Below, piece after piece: positions 1 to 12,900 of a stretch of DNA of 64,000 nucleotides. Position 1 is the first letter of the stretch, and every line of letters begins with the position of its first letter. The notes beneath the pieces were generated by a model, which was given only the letters and a program-made list of their open reading frames with translations, made no database searches and had not been told where the DNA came from. Source of the DNA: Acanthaster planci (Eukaryota; Echinodermata; Asteroidea; Valvatida; Acanthasteridae); contig NW_019091390.1 of the NCBI RefSeq assembly GCF_001949145.1, positions 1,357,551 to 1,421,550 on the forward strand, in the 5' to 3' direction. Made by a program: the position numbers and the translations under genes.

Positions 1-2480
1 ATTTCATTATAATTCTTTAAACGGGTAGCCGTACTCAAATGTTACAACATAGACTAAGTCATACATATGTACATGTAACTACACAGTTACTATTCAGTAC
101 ATGGGCTGAATAAGGGATCACAACTTTTGGGAAAACTGTTTTTATACCGACGATTTCTTCTATGTTCATCCGTATTTTACATTTCAAGCTCATTATTGCT
201 TGATGAACAGTAGGATCCTATTTTGGCTTGTAAAGGTTCGACAGTATGTAATTCGTTGCTGTAATGACCAACCACCACCGACCGTACGACGTTCGTTTGC
301 GGAATTTTTTTTTCATGTGGTTGTTTACATCCGACCGTTCTGTTCTTTGTGAGGCTTGGTTTCCTGAATTTCAGTTCAGAGTTCGCTCTACCAATGTTTC
401 CACGGACAGTATGATTAGTAATATGTGTAGTTTTAAACCTTTAATGGTGGTGTAATTCTGTAATGCTGCTGCACACTTTATATTTAATATAAATCAGGAT
501 GTCCCACCCACGGAAAAAAACCGCAACCCAAAAGTCGCATTTACTTCCTTCAAAGTAATTGTCAGAAAAATATTGTTTGGGTATCAAATTAAAGCTTACA
601 GTATTTCCTACTTTCACTGCGAATTTCATTTGAGGCTCAAATTGTGTTGTTGAGATATTTTCAGTTATGAACATAAAGTAACAAAGTGAGGAGGAATTTC
701 ATTTCAGCAACTTCTTGGAAACTAGAGCCAACTCTCAGTGGCACAAGATTTGACACGATGGACAGCACACGCATGCTTTGTCGGTCGTTCTGTGTTTTTA
801 CTATCAAAAGAAACCGGCACATTGTTTCTCCCCAAGTTATAGTTGTCTGCGAAAGTAACATTGACTTGGACAGATATAAGACAAAATGGCACCCGCTTTG
901 CGAAAAGCAGTCATAATGCTCATGAAATGTCGACGGTATCCATGGATTTTTTTCCACGTTTGCAAGATTTTTTCAAATTTCTGTTATTCAAAAGTGGCTC
1001 TGGCGACTTGTAACTCATTTTCAAGCAGCGGGGCACAAATCGTTTCGCCGATGTACAATTTTACGTACTCCAACTTATAAGATATCCAGTTCATTTCAAA
1101 CCACCACTATTTTTTTTTCTCGGAGGCGTTGGCTCCCCCCCCCTAAAAGTCTCCAAAACAAGTATTCCCCTAAATAATAATACAAAAGAGGAAACGAATC
1201 ACAAGGTAAAACAAACCAACCAACTGTGAACATTTGTCCATCTTGTGACAGATTCTGGATGTCGAATTGACATCTTGTATCCTCAATTTATTGGCCAACG
1301 TGCTTACATTTTATAATTTTTTTCCTTCCAAAAGGCACGCCGACAAGTTTTCAAAATGTCACCCATTTCTCTAGAAAGCCAGCGGTCAGCAATTCACACT
1401 CATTTCAAGAAATTCAAATTTCTCGTTGGAGTTATTTTAAATAGCGAAGCTATGGATGGAAGAGTGTTGTTACACTGCTTTCAGTTGATGCTTGAAAAAT
1501 TGACATAAAAGCCTGGTGGCCTCAACTCAAGTGGAGTTTTTGACAGTGTGTGGATTTTATTTTGAGAGAACGAAGGTAATCAGCTAACTCTATATACCTG
1601 GCATCAACTCGTGAACAAAAGCTGTCCACAGGACGTTTCCCCTTCTATGAAAAAGAAGTTTAGAAGCATGTTGGGGTTAGGGTCGTCTGTCGTAAAAGGA
1701 AGAGGAACAGTCGACACATTTTTAACAAAAATCCAGCTGAAAATCGTGTTCCCAAGCTCGAGAAAAATTAGTGTTTCACCAAGTTTTCTGAACTGCACAA
1801 AAACAAAGGAATGTCCACACTAGGTGAATGACAATCACAGTATCTGGAGATTAAATTCCTACATATCATGGTAAACTTCTGGTTCATGCTACATACACTA
1901 CAAAACACTCTTGGCATGGAGTATCTTTCCTCACAATGGAGTGCAATGTTCAAGAAGATGGGATAACCTAATAACATTGCCATGCTCCCTTTACCAAGCC
2001 CCTCATCGTCGTACTTTGCCCCCCCCCTTGAGTGTGGAACGACCCACCTGGGGATGGGGTCAGATGCTCTTTCAACAACAGCCCCAATTGTCTAGTGTTA
2101 CTGGTGACAAGTGCGCAGGTGGTACTTTTCTATTACCCAAAGATAAGCAGCCAGATCAATTCAAAGATCAATCTCCGCTAGGTGTAATCCGGTACAGTAA
2201 TTCAACAGCAATGTAGCATAAAAATTCATGATAGAAAAATTCCCAAGATTATAAATCCTTGTTTACTGAGCGCCTTTAAGTGCACTTAGGGCCAGGGTCT
2301 CGCCTAAAGTTTCTTGTCTGGAAGTGTACATGTCTTCTCAGTATTCAGCTTTTTTCCTGAGTAACGTCTGAATAACCGTGGGTGCATTACAGCAAATGTA
2401 CCACGGTCATTGCAAGGGCCCCAGTCACTTCCGTCTTTACTTTGTAGATGTTTTTTTCACATGTACATGTATTTTCTTTT
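1..2480. other. Region downstream of NUP155, no gene recognised
   Basis: This stretch holds only short open frames with no family resemblance, plus homopolymer runs (C-run near 1135-1142, T-runs near 1109). It may contain the 3' UTR of NUP155 just below 2481, but I see no convincing polyadenylation signal close to the stop. ACATGTACATGT-type runs occur at about 66-76 and 2458-2471. Confidence 0.5.
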
Positions 2481-5400
2481 TTATGGTTTAGTAATCTGAA
2501 GACGATCCAACTTGGCCTGCAGTTGTTTGAAGTTATTCAGGATGGACTGAACGGGCTGCGGCATGCCTGTCGTAGCCTCCAACTCCACTTTGTAGTGAGC
2601 GATTGCATCCAGGCAAACACTGACAAACTGCCGCCTGAAAGGAACGAAACAAAAACTACAAATCAAGAAAACAAAATGAACCGATCAAAATCAGCGGCAA
2701 CAGCCGGGCTCAACAATATTGGTTCATAATACGCGGCTTTCTGTACGTGCCCATTTCCCACATTCTTTGTAGTACAGTGTTTCACACTGGCTGAATGGAA
2801 AGTTTCATCTAATAATCCTTGGTACAATGGGTGGGTCGAATGGTCAAACACCATGCGATACAATTGTGCTGGAGAAAAAACCTAAGAAGCCGTTTGCATC
2901 TGTCACCTGTCAAGACAAAATGAGCGGAAATTTGCACTCTGCTATAACGCCTTATGACGGTTTGAAGTCAGAAATTAAGGGGGTGGCCAAATCTTGGGTT
3001 TTGTGATATTTGGAAAGAGTAACCTGTCTTCTATTTAATTCCACATTTTTAGCAGGACTAGATATTTAGAAACGTTACTGTTTGACTAATTTTGATGATC
3101 TACGTAGCATTTTTCATGCCTGGTCAGAAATGTTGAAACAGTGTTGGAAACAAAGGCCCAAAGCAGCCAGAATAACGTCACACCCTCACCCTACTTTTAC
3201 CCAAAGTGTTAGATACCATTGGAAGGCTTGTTTTCAAGTTAACTTAAAATACCAAAATCTCAATTTTTGAAAATTCGGACTTTCAGTTCATTTTGTGCTG
3301 ACAGGACATATTAGCTAGAAGCAAATGCAGGGATGGGCTAGGAAATTGCAGCCAAAAAGAAGAAACAAGTCTGCATGCGTCCTATACCTTTCGTGAACCG
3401 GTACGCAACTGGGCGAATCGGTAAAGGCTTTCACCAAAGCACAGATGGCAATGAGTAGATGTAATGGCTGAGGTGATGTCTGCCAGTGGGGGTCCTGTCA
3501 GTGGACAAAAAGGATACACAAAGACACAAACAGGTCAGGACTGTGACCTTGTCGCTTGTCATGCATCGGTAGCCAGGCTGTATTGCTGGGTCACCTGTTA
3601 CTTTTCCTTCTTCAGGGACGTACACAAATACTCTCTTTCTCAGACGTTTAAAACTTGTGCACCTGTGTTTTCTGCGCTCGATGGAATATGCCCTAGATGC
3701 CTCAGTAAGTGAGCAGCATTGCACTTTCTGTAAAATATGCAGTCATTCAAAAGCATTCATAATTCAATCAGAGGATTAACTTCCCCTGTCTGCGTACATG
3801 TTCAATATTCCGGTAACTGTTGAAAAAGCCACGACTATTTGAGTCGATTGTTCACTCCAATTACACACAAAGCTATAGTGGATTGTTGGTGCCAATCGCT
3901 TCTCTCAGAGTCATGCATGCAGGTATTTCAAGGCAAACAGGGCAAGTCATGCTTGCTCATTGGGGAGGGGCAGGCAACGAGGCCTGGCAGAAATGGGTCA
4001 TTCTATGAGGTTGGAGTACAATTTGTGACGGTGTCCATTGTTACGTGGGTTCCGTAATAAGAACAGCTATTTTCCGTGCATGTGGATTCCAAATTGACAT
4101 TGTTTCACGTCTTGCAAGGCAGAATACAGAGGTGTGTGTTATTTTTACAGAGTAAATGACCTACTCTACATGACAGGTGTTAAAAATTACCCATGTAACA
4201 AGGACACCATCACAAACAGTGCCCTAACCTCAGGGAATGCCCCAAATAGAGAATCCAACATCTTTTTACAGTAGAAGCTAGTAAATTTTGTCTGAACACT
4301 TTTTGGCCTTATGTCATGTACTGTTGTTAATAGTTATCCCTAACCATCATTGGCCATTTTATTGCACCAAAGTCCTCAGTCAGTGTTGTAGGTCTCGAGA
4401 CTGTCGGTCTTGCCCTGTCAAAATCTTGGTCTTGGGAGGGCCGGTCTCGGTCTTGGGAGGGCCGGTCTCGGTCTCGAAAGCGCCGGTCTCGGTCTTGGTC
4501 TCGACCTGCAAAAGTCTTGGTCTCGAAGTCCTGGTCTTGGTCTCGGACATCAAGGTCTCGTATACAACACTGTCCTCAGTACAACCAATGTTTCATTCTC
4601 TCTGATGATAGTCTAGGTATTAAGTGAATCTCGTACACACTCTTTTAATGGGCATCTTTAATGGGCACTTCGTTTATTTTAAATTTTATAGCAGCTCTTT
4701 GGCTAATGCACCATAATTCTAATAAAAATGCACTTCTGATCATTTAAAAATGAAAACAGCCTAATATAAATTATTAATAATTAGTCCTATGCTATCCACT
4801 CAACAAAAAGTGTGTTTAACATCCATTATTTAAAACACTCCTAGGTTTTTTAACGACTTGCTTTATGGTTTATTTAATGTCGGTTGGATGTGTTCAATTT
4901 ATATAAATTGACTGTAATGGCTTGGCCATGGAATAATTCATGCATTCAGACAATTTGCAAAGCCTACCTTTGCCTTGAAGAGGCTATCATATACGTTCAG
5001 CAGCTTCGGAAGGGGTATGCCGATGTCCCGGAAACATCGGAACACCCAGTCGCTCTGCCACCTCAGCTCGCAGCTTCGCTTCTCCAGGAACAGGATCAGA
5101 AATGCTGAGGGACCAAAATCCACCAAAACACAACTCTTCAAAAATCGGGACATTCCATCCCCAATTCTGGGGGGGTGGTGGCCTGTTGGAAACTCCCTTT
5201 ACTAAGCAACATTCTTTTGTCTTGTAGTTCCTCCGCAGAATAAAAACAACAACAACTGAGCAGCCTTTTGTGGGGTCAGAATGAAGTGAGATTTGTAATC
5301 ATGAGTCCGAGTCTGAGTAATCGACCAAAACGGAAGAGTTCTCACCCAGGGGGAAGTAGCGTTCTAGGGAGGAGTAAATACGTCCCAATGCTTGAAGCTT

Positions 5401-8400
5401 CTTGGCTAGGATAGTCATCCTGCTGTCACCAGGTTTGTCCATGCTCTCGTTGAGTTCTGTAAGTAATAAACACGGCGACATAATTTGTGTGAAACCCAAG
5501 TCAATGTTGGCCAGAAGACACAAGGGACATTTGGATAAACACACGGAGGAACATCGACATCTGTTCTTGGAAAATAAATATTTTTCATATTTGGAATGAC
5601 ATGCTCCCATTTTATAATAACATGGAAAATTATGAATCTCTTGCAAAAAGCTTTCCGATTCTAACAAACCCCTGAAAAATCTCCGGTCAAATCTGAGACA
5701 AGGAGGAGTTAATCCCATTCTCAAAGAGTCAATCGCAGTGTTGTGGACTTGATGGTAATGTCAAACAAAAGAAATACACCTGCAGTAACAGTCAATGTTA
5801 CAAGCTTGGACATATTTCTGAGAGCAAAACAATCACTCAGTCAGGCTTTCTGTCAGTTTTATTTCCCATCTAAAGGAGACAGAGACTGAGGATGAAAATC
5901 TCCTCAAGACGCAAACCTTTGTCGATGATTTGCTGCCATAGAGACTGAACCAATTGTTGGTCATAGTGGCCAGCACAGTGAATGATGGCCAGCTGGCATT
6001 CAGACAGGTCAAACACATCAGCAAACTCTCCGTACAGCTGACAAAAAATCCACACGATCAAACCAGTTAGTCTACCGAAGCGCCGGACACTCCACAACAC
6101 CCCAAAAACGACACACTGCCATCAATTCCTCTGAGTGACTGGGAAATGATTTCTATTCGCTCATTACAAAGTGCAAAACTCACGTTTATCTGCCATTCAT
6201 GGACAAAGACAGAGAAGATCTGTTAAAAAATGGTATGCTTATAATGCATAAAAATCTCCAACAGTCAATTCCTGGTGACCAAAAGTTTTCTGCTGGGGGA
6301 GGGGGGGGAAGATCGACCTCCCCAATTTTTGCAGGTCCTACAATGGGGTGGGGCTTAATGGAGCAGCCTATTAACGGCTGATGCCCGATGGTCTCACAAC
6401 CGGCCTCCCCTCCCCTCACTTTGAAAATCGTTCAGTCCCTGTTCGCTGAAAGTCCACAGCATTCTGCAGCGAATGGCGCCTATGGTAGTCTCTTTTCAAG
6501 ATGTTAGCGTTGCTCACGAGAGGCAAGCTTCGCAGATGTAGTGCTTAGAAGGGTGTTAAAAAAAAATGCAAATTTTAGACATGGATTATAAAAATCAGTC
6601 AATTGTTGACTTGCTTCAGTTTATCGACAGAAGAGGTGCTCAAGGAGGGGAAATAAATGCTGGATCAGTAGGTTTAAAACTGTGCGTTTAAACTTATTCC
6701 ACCATGCTATTACCAAGTTATGAACAACGTAGCTTTGGTTCTGGGAGATTAAAGTTCTACTTGATCACAAACGCACGAGCAGTCAGTTACAAAAATATTC
6801 CAGCCTAACCTTTGTAATGTCCACCAGCTCTACGTTGAGCTTGGACAAGGCCTCTTGGAATCTGGGATGAGCTGTGCTGTGACGAGCAATTGCCTCATAC
6901 ACCTGCAACTGCAGTCGGGCCACCTGGTGAAAAAATTTGGGATCACATTGGCAAAAAAAAAAACAAAACAAGGAAAAGACAAAAAAGGGATAATGTTGTG
7001 CTTTTAGAAACTGCAAAGACTGTATAGTTTTGATTTATATGCAGATTTGGTACTACAAATACTTGGTAAAATTTCCTGAACTTTATTACGTTCAGTGCTG
7101 TTGCTAGTAGAAAAGCCTCGGGGGTATGGGCCAATGTCGATACCGTCTGAGGCATTTGAACATTACAGTATTGAATTACGTACTTCACAAATGAGAACAT
7201 TTATTAGCTTTTTATCTTTCATTCCACTCGGCGGTAACTGTCATCTTGCAAGCGATAAGTTCGTTCCTAACCAACCTCTAATTTATCTTCCAGTTCTTGC
7301 AGGAACTCCCCTTCGCTGCTGGTGCTCGTTCTCAGATTGCTGCTCTTAGCGCACATGACTGCGCGAGACAGGTACTCGATGCGCTGCTGTAACTTCACAT
7401 CGGTGCTGTAATGGTGACGAAGACGGAGTGAGGCAACGAGTTGAGAAATCAGGAACTTCACAAAAGCTTCCTGAGACTTTCTTAGTAAGAGTTCAGTGAC
7501 TTTTACCGGGAGGGGTCATGTTAATATTTGCCAGTAGCTCAGAGAATTTAATCTGGAACAGGTTCAAAATTGTCAACTCCCAAAGTTGGGAGAGGATGAC
7601 ACCGCCAAAGTGCCAGCGAGCTCAACCTTAGAGTCAACAGACAGATCGACTCATTAAGCCCCTCCCCCTCTGACCAATCACAGCTTGACGTGTGCGTTCC
7701 AACATCCCACGATGGCCAGCCACAGCTTGCCAACTGATCAGCAAAACCTGCGATCATCTCTGAACAGTAGATTTAATGAAGCACTGATTCTGTTCAAAGG
7801 GTGACTAAGGCTCAATCTGTGACATACGCTCACACTTTTGGGCTGCAGAACCCTCTTGGACACCGTATCAATGCATTTTGCTCTGCCAGACCGCGAGTTG
7901 CTCTGACGAAGGACCGCAGTTGGAATGTTTCTCATGCATTGCAAAACGCAGAACAGGCTGATCAAAGTTTAGCAAAAATCCCCCCAATCCCCTGTTTCCC
8001 CATGACACCCGACTGTGCTGAGAACGATACGCTTTTCATAGTCACCTATGCCTCTCGGCCAGTTTGAGCAGGATCCTGGCAGCTGCGGGGTAGTTACCCG
8101 TCTTCTCGTGGTACTTCCACAGGAGATCCATCAGCTGCAGGCTGTCGGCCGAGTACTGCGTGGCTCGCTTCATGTACTCCTCCACGTAGGGAGATGAGAT
8201 CTATGAGAAAAGGACGAGGCAGCATTTTACAAATCAAATCAAATCACTCTCTGCAATAAAAACAGTGTTCATTATTTAACTAGAGAGACTACCTGGGATC
8301 CAGCGTTACCTGAAGCAAGCGATCCTTCAGTCCCTTCTCTATCAGCCAATCATAGAGAGCTACATGGAACAGCTCGTCATCTGAGGCCAAAGCCTTCTGC

Positions 8401-9905
8401 ATTATCTCCTCCATCTACGAGCAATTGAGGAATCATCAGTAAGATATGAGAGGAACAGCGCCAAGAATTGACTTCTTTGAAATTGGACCTGAAGCCACAG
8501 GCTAAATTGAGTCAATTTTTTACAAAAGATTCCAATTATAAATGTTTTATATTTTTTAAAAAATATAAGTATAACAATTATTTATTTATACACAGCACAG
8601 GAAACAAGAAACGTTTCAGTAAAATTCACCCAAATTATCCATGTTATCTTGGGAGGGGGTTGAAGGCACTTGATGTGTGGGGTTGTGGATGGGGGGAGGG
8701 GTCTCTCTGTGTAACTTGTGTGATTGGTTAAGAGATGTTTGGGAATTTAGAGGATCCCCACCCATCTCACTTGGCTTCAAGCTCCCCTTCTGAGAGGTTT
8801 TTTTTCCTTTTTCAAAAGTTTTCCATGTCCCAGTAATTACAGGTGTAATTTTGCCACAATGCTTTGCAGAGTAACCTCTGGTTCATCGATAGTATTGTCT
8901 TGGGGATCAGGGATATGAATTAATTTTCCTACTAGGTTCTGCCTTTACGCGGATGCGCACATTCGTACTGTATTCTCAGTGTGGTCCAAGAGATGAGGAA
9001 AAACCACAGTTCGCTCAGTTGATATTTGCACCCACGTCTTCCTGCTTACTTGCAGAGATGTCTTAACCCCTTGACCATTGAGTTTACCGGGATTCAGGGC
9101 ATGGTTTGATTCAGAGCAATCTCTAGAAGCATGAATGCTGACATAGCGGCAATACTTCAGTTACCGAAATACAACATCTGTACTGCAACGGTACATCATC
9201 AGTAGTTGTTTTGCCTATCATGGTGAAACCCTACTCCCTAGCATGAGTTCAACCAGGAACTCTCCCAGAGCCCCTCCCTCAATTCTATGGACTGCGCGGT
9301 ACATACAAAACAGTCTTGTAGTGATGATTAAGCAAGTGAGCCGATGTCTTGGGTGACACTCACGTAAGCCTTGGCGTCTTGGCTCGACAGTTGGTTGGGA
9401 TCTGGCTGAGGGGGTGGGCCTGGGTGGGTCGGGACGACGGGGGACGTGGGGTGCGCTTGGCTCAGAACCAGGAGCTCGTCCAAGATGTCTATCACGCACT
9501 TGTAACATTCATATCTGAAATTGGAATGATGAAAGGGCAATGCTAAATGATGCTGTGAACTTTGCTAGAGTAGATAAAGAACTTGTACAACCAAATGGCA
9601 CGATATGTGAAAGTTTATGAACAACGACTGTGCCTTTGGTTTCCAGCATAGAAGCTTGGGGGAATGAGGTACGCTTCTTGCTGGAAGAGACTTGAAAAGA
9701 TAGAGTTAATGCCTTACGCAAAGGAAAGATTCGGATGGTCCTACTGGTCTATCTTTGGAGGGAGCCTACCTGGCAGTGAATGCCTGCGTGCCTTGTAAGT
9801 CTTCCGCAGGTTTGCCGTGCTTGTAGTAATGCAACGCCAAGTTCTGTGGGTCTCTCCTGGCAGCAGCCGACAGACTCAGCTCAACGACTCCGTCGTAAAA
9901 ATGAG
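2481..9905 (-). other. NUP155: NUP155 coding exons 24-34 (C-terminal alpha-solenoid), exon 33 not located
   Basis: Exons in order: 9905-9770, 9514-9364, 8414-8310, 8200-8046, 7405-7276, 6923-6810, 6037-5917, 5456-5346, 5104-4968, [exon 33 unplaced], 2634-2481. The final exon encodes [20 protein letters not shown] and ends [13 protein letters not shown]. Exon 32 ends in phase 0 while the last exon needs phase 2, so an exon of length 2 modulo 3 must lie between 2635 and 4967. It should encode the segment that in vertebrates starts DPFW and ends just before the final RR. Exon 25 holds a proline-rich loop (GPPPQPDP). Confidence 0.9.
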
Positions 9906-12900
9906 CTGTTGGAAACGCAGGAGGATCAAAGAAAAACTCGTTCCCATTTGAGCAATTCAAACACAATTATAAACTCTTGGGACACACTGAAAGTCAGTGA
10001 AACAGCGATGAATAGCAATTTATTCCGAAAACTGGGAAAAGTTCCATCAGCAAATCAATTTGTTGGGGACAAGTTCCATCAGCAAAACAATTTGTTAACC
10101 ACTGGTCGATTTTGCCTGGTGCCCAGTATATATTTCACGCAGAGGTCACCAGTTAAAAATCAACCAATGGGTGATGATTTGTCACTGATAAAACTTGCCC
10201 CTGGTACTTTCAAAACATATAAACTTTCCTGTTTCTCATGAGCTGCTGTGGGAGCGTATTCATGAATCACTAGGCATTTCATTCACGCTCTTCAATGTGT
10301 TCTTCAAAGTTGGTCAGTTAGTCGGTCTGCTGGTAACTTTTACATCAGGTTTGGATTCTCCCTAGTGACATCCCAACTTTGTGCTACACTGAGGCTGCAT
10401 TCAAATCTGTTATCTAGAGCTAGGTCTAGGTCTTCACTCCATTGGACATATGCAGAGACGCGCTGACAACAGACAAAGCCGTAGCTCTGGAAGCCTATTT
10501 TAAACATGGCCAAAACTTTCCAACTTTGCTACCGGTCAGCGATGCACTGGGCCTGCATTATCATTCCCAAACCAACCCTCGCATGGCATGCTTACTTAGA
10601 GACATACATGCTTTACCTTGATGATATTCACTGCAGACTGAAGTCAAGATTAGCTGCTGACTGATACTCTTGAATAGCTAACACATGAAATATGGAATAA
10701 AAACAGAATGAGGTGAATCTTCGCTACGGAGGATTGCTACTACCGCACCGTTGTGTGAGGATTAGTGCATACCACACATACAGTCTATTCACCATGAAGC
10801 TGCTGGTTCAATGGGGCCTGCTGCCGGACAAAGCCCTCCATTCAGGGCATACCACAGCCCAGCAGTCGCTGTCAAAATAATCCCGCAGTGAAGGGATTAA
10901 CGGACGAGGAAATTTGGCAGTTCTGGCAAAATTGGACAATGCTGTCTGGCAAAAACAGTAAACCTGGACAGCATCCCCAAATACTTTAGATGTGATTTCA
11001 ATGTTTTCTCTCATGGCCAAGAACTATCAGGTTAGAAATAATAACAACAATGGGTCCTTTCACACAGCACTCATTNNNNNNNNNNNNNNNNNNNNNNNNN
11101 NNNNNNNNNNNNNNNNNNNNNNNNNNNNNNNNNNNNNNNNNNNNNNNNNNNNNNNNNNNNNNNNNNNNNNNNNNNNNNNNNNNNNNNNNNNNNNNNNNNN
11201 NNNNNNNNNNNNNNNNNNNNNNNNNNNNNNNNNNNNNNNNNNNNNNNNNNNNNNNNNNNNNNNNNNNNNNNNNNNNNNNNNNNNNNNNNNNNNNNNNNNN
11301 NNNNNNNNNNNNNNNNNNNNNNNNNNNNNNNNNNNNNNNNNNNNNNNNNNNNNNNNNNNNNNNNNNNNNNNNNNNNNNNNNNNNNNNNNNNNNNNNNNNN
11401 NNNNNNNNNNNNNNNNNNNNNNNNNNNNNNNNNNNNNNNNNNNNNNNNNNNNNNNNNNNNNNNNNNNNNNNNNNNNNNNNNNNNNNNNNNNNNNNNNNNN
11501 NNNNNNNNNNNNNNNNNNNNNNNNNNNNNNNNNNNNNNNNNNNNNNNNNNNNNNNNNNNNNNNNNNNTTTCCTGAACCATCTCAGCTCCCAGGGGAGACG
11601 CACACAGCTAATCCAACACCACAACCATTTCTACCCTCACAGGTACCCATTTTACACCCCTGGTTGGAGAGAGGCGAGCTGGGGGGGGTTAAGTGACATG
11701 CCTAAGGTCAAACCAAGTCACGATCTGCTAGACTCGTATTACTCCCATTACTGGGAGTTGCAAACTTTTATTAACAGCTTGGCTTCACGTCCCCACACTG
11801 GACGTCAAGTGCAACCGTCGAAAGTGATACTTTTTTGGCTTTGTGGAAGAGCGTGGGCTATTTGTAGTGAACAGCAAGTACTTTTCAGCATGTCCTCTTA
11901 TTCGGGCAAACTTTGAGGAGGGCTCGTTATGATGCTAACATGGGATATGTGTATACAACTGGGAAAACTGATTGGAGACATCCCCATTTTGTGAAGGCAT
12001 TTCATGAAAAACGTGTACATGAACGTTATTATGCGAAATGCCTGCTACTGTATAGGACAAAGTGAGTGTTCCAAACACTGATTGAACGAGCAACTTCTCC
12101 TGAGGAGCACACATGTCTCATCCAAGTTTCAATTCTGATGGTCTTCGTTACCTGCAGAGATTCCTTCAGCATCTTCTCTTTGACTGAACGTGTCTGCGCC
12201 TGTTGGGCGCCTTTGATCAGCTCGTTGGCCTGGAACGGAGACAATATATCAGTTTGAAAGCACTGCTCAGTATCAATTGAGACAGAACCTATGTTAGAAA
12301 AAACCACCGTCAATTCAATGAAACAGAAATGATGTGTTAACACAAATGCCCCACCAAACCTGCGACTTAAACTTTTGATCAAAGAAATCGCCTCATATTT
12401 ATTTTAATCAGAATGAGTGACCCTGACCTTTGTCGACCTACAAAGACCAACCAACATGCCAAGTTCAAAGTTGAAATCTTAAGTTTATCCTTAACTGAGG
12501 TGGGAAGACTTCTTGTACCCACCTGGATAGACGGACACGCAGGACAAGGCAGCGTGTCCCTGGCGGGGCGCACAAAAAAATGACCCGTAAAATCAGTGAG
12601 TTTCAGAAAACCTTTTTTCCCCAGGATTTTTGGGGTTTTACCATGACAACGGGAATCTTGAATAGTCTACAACTGCTATCAACCAGCGGTTACCTTCTAC
12701 AACTACATTCAAGAATTCCTTAACACCAACTATGTATCATCTTGGTCAAGGCTCCACTCTCCTCCATAGCTAATTGGCACAGTGCATAAACCTGAGGTGA
12801 CCCGTCTAACAGAAGATTTGTGTTTATCAGCAAACTACCTTGGAGCATATAGCATCCTCTCGGCTGTAGAGAGACGGGCAGATGTCTCGCAGCTTGGAAC

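Noticed and set aside
1911-2216. 101-codon plus-strand open frame downstream of NUP155
   Set aside because: Low-complexity Pro/Gly stretch with homopolymers; no resemblance to any family.
4288-4616. Plus-strand repeat protein (VLGGPVSV / GLGRAGLG)
   Set aside because: By-product of the GGTCTCG minisatellite; open in two frames at once, with no splice or start context.
10617-11567. Idea that NUP155 exon 23 was lost in the assembly gap
   Set aside because: The exon was found outside the gap at 10617-10677, with correct phase on both sides.
10992-11916. Long open frames on both strands across the N run
   Set aside because: Created by translating unknown bases; no real coding evidence.
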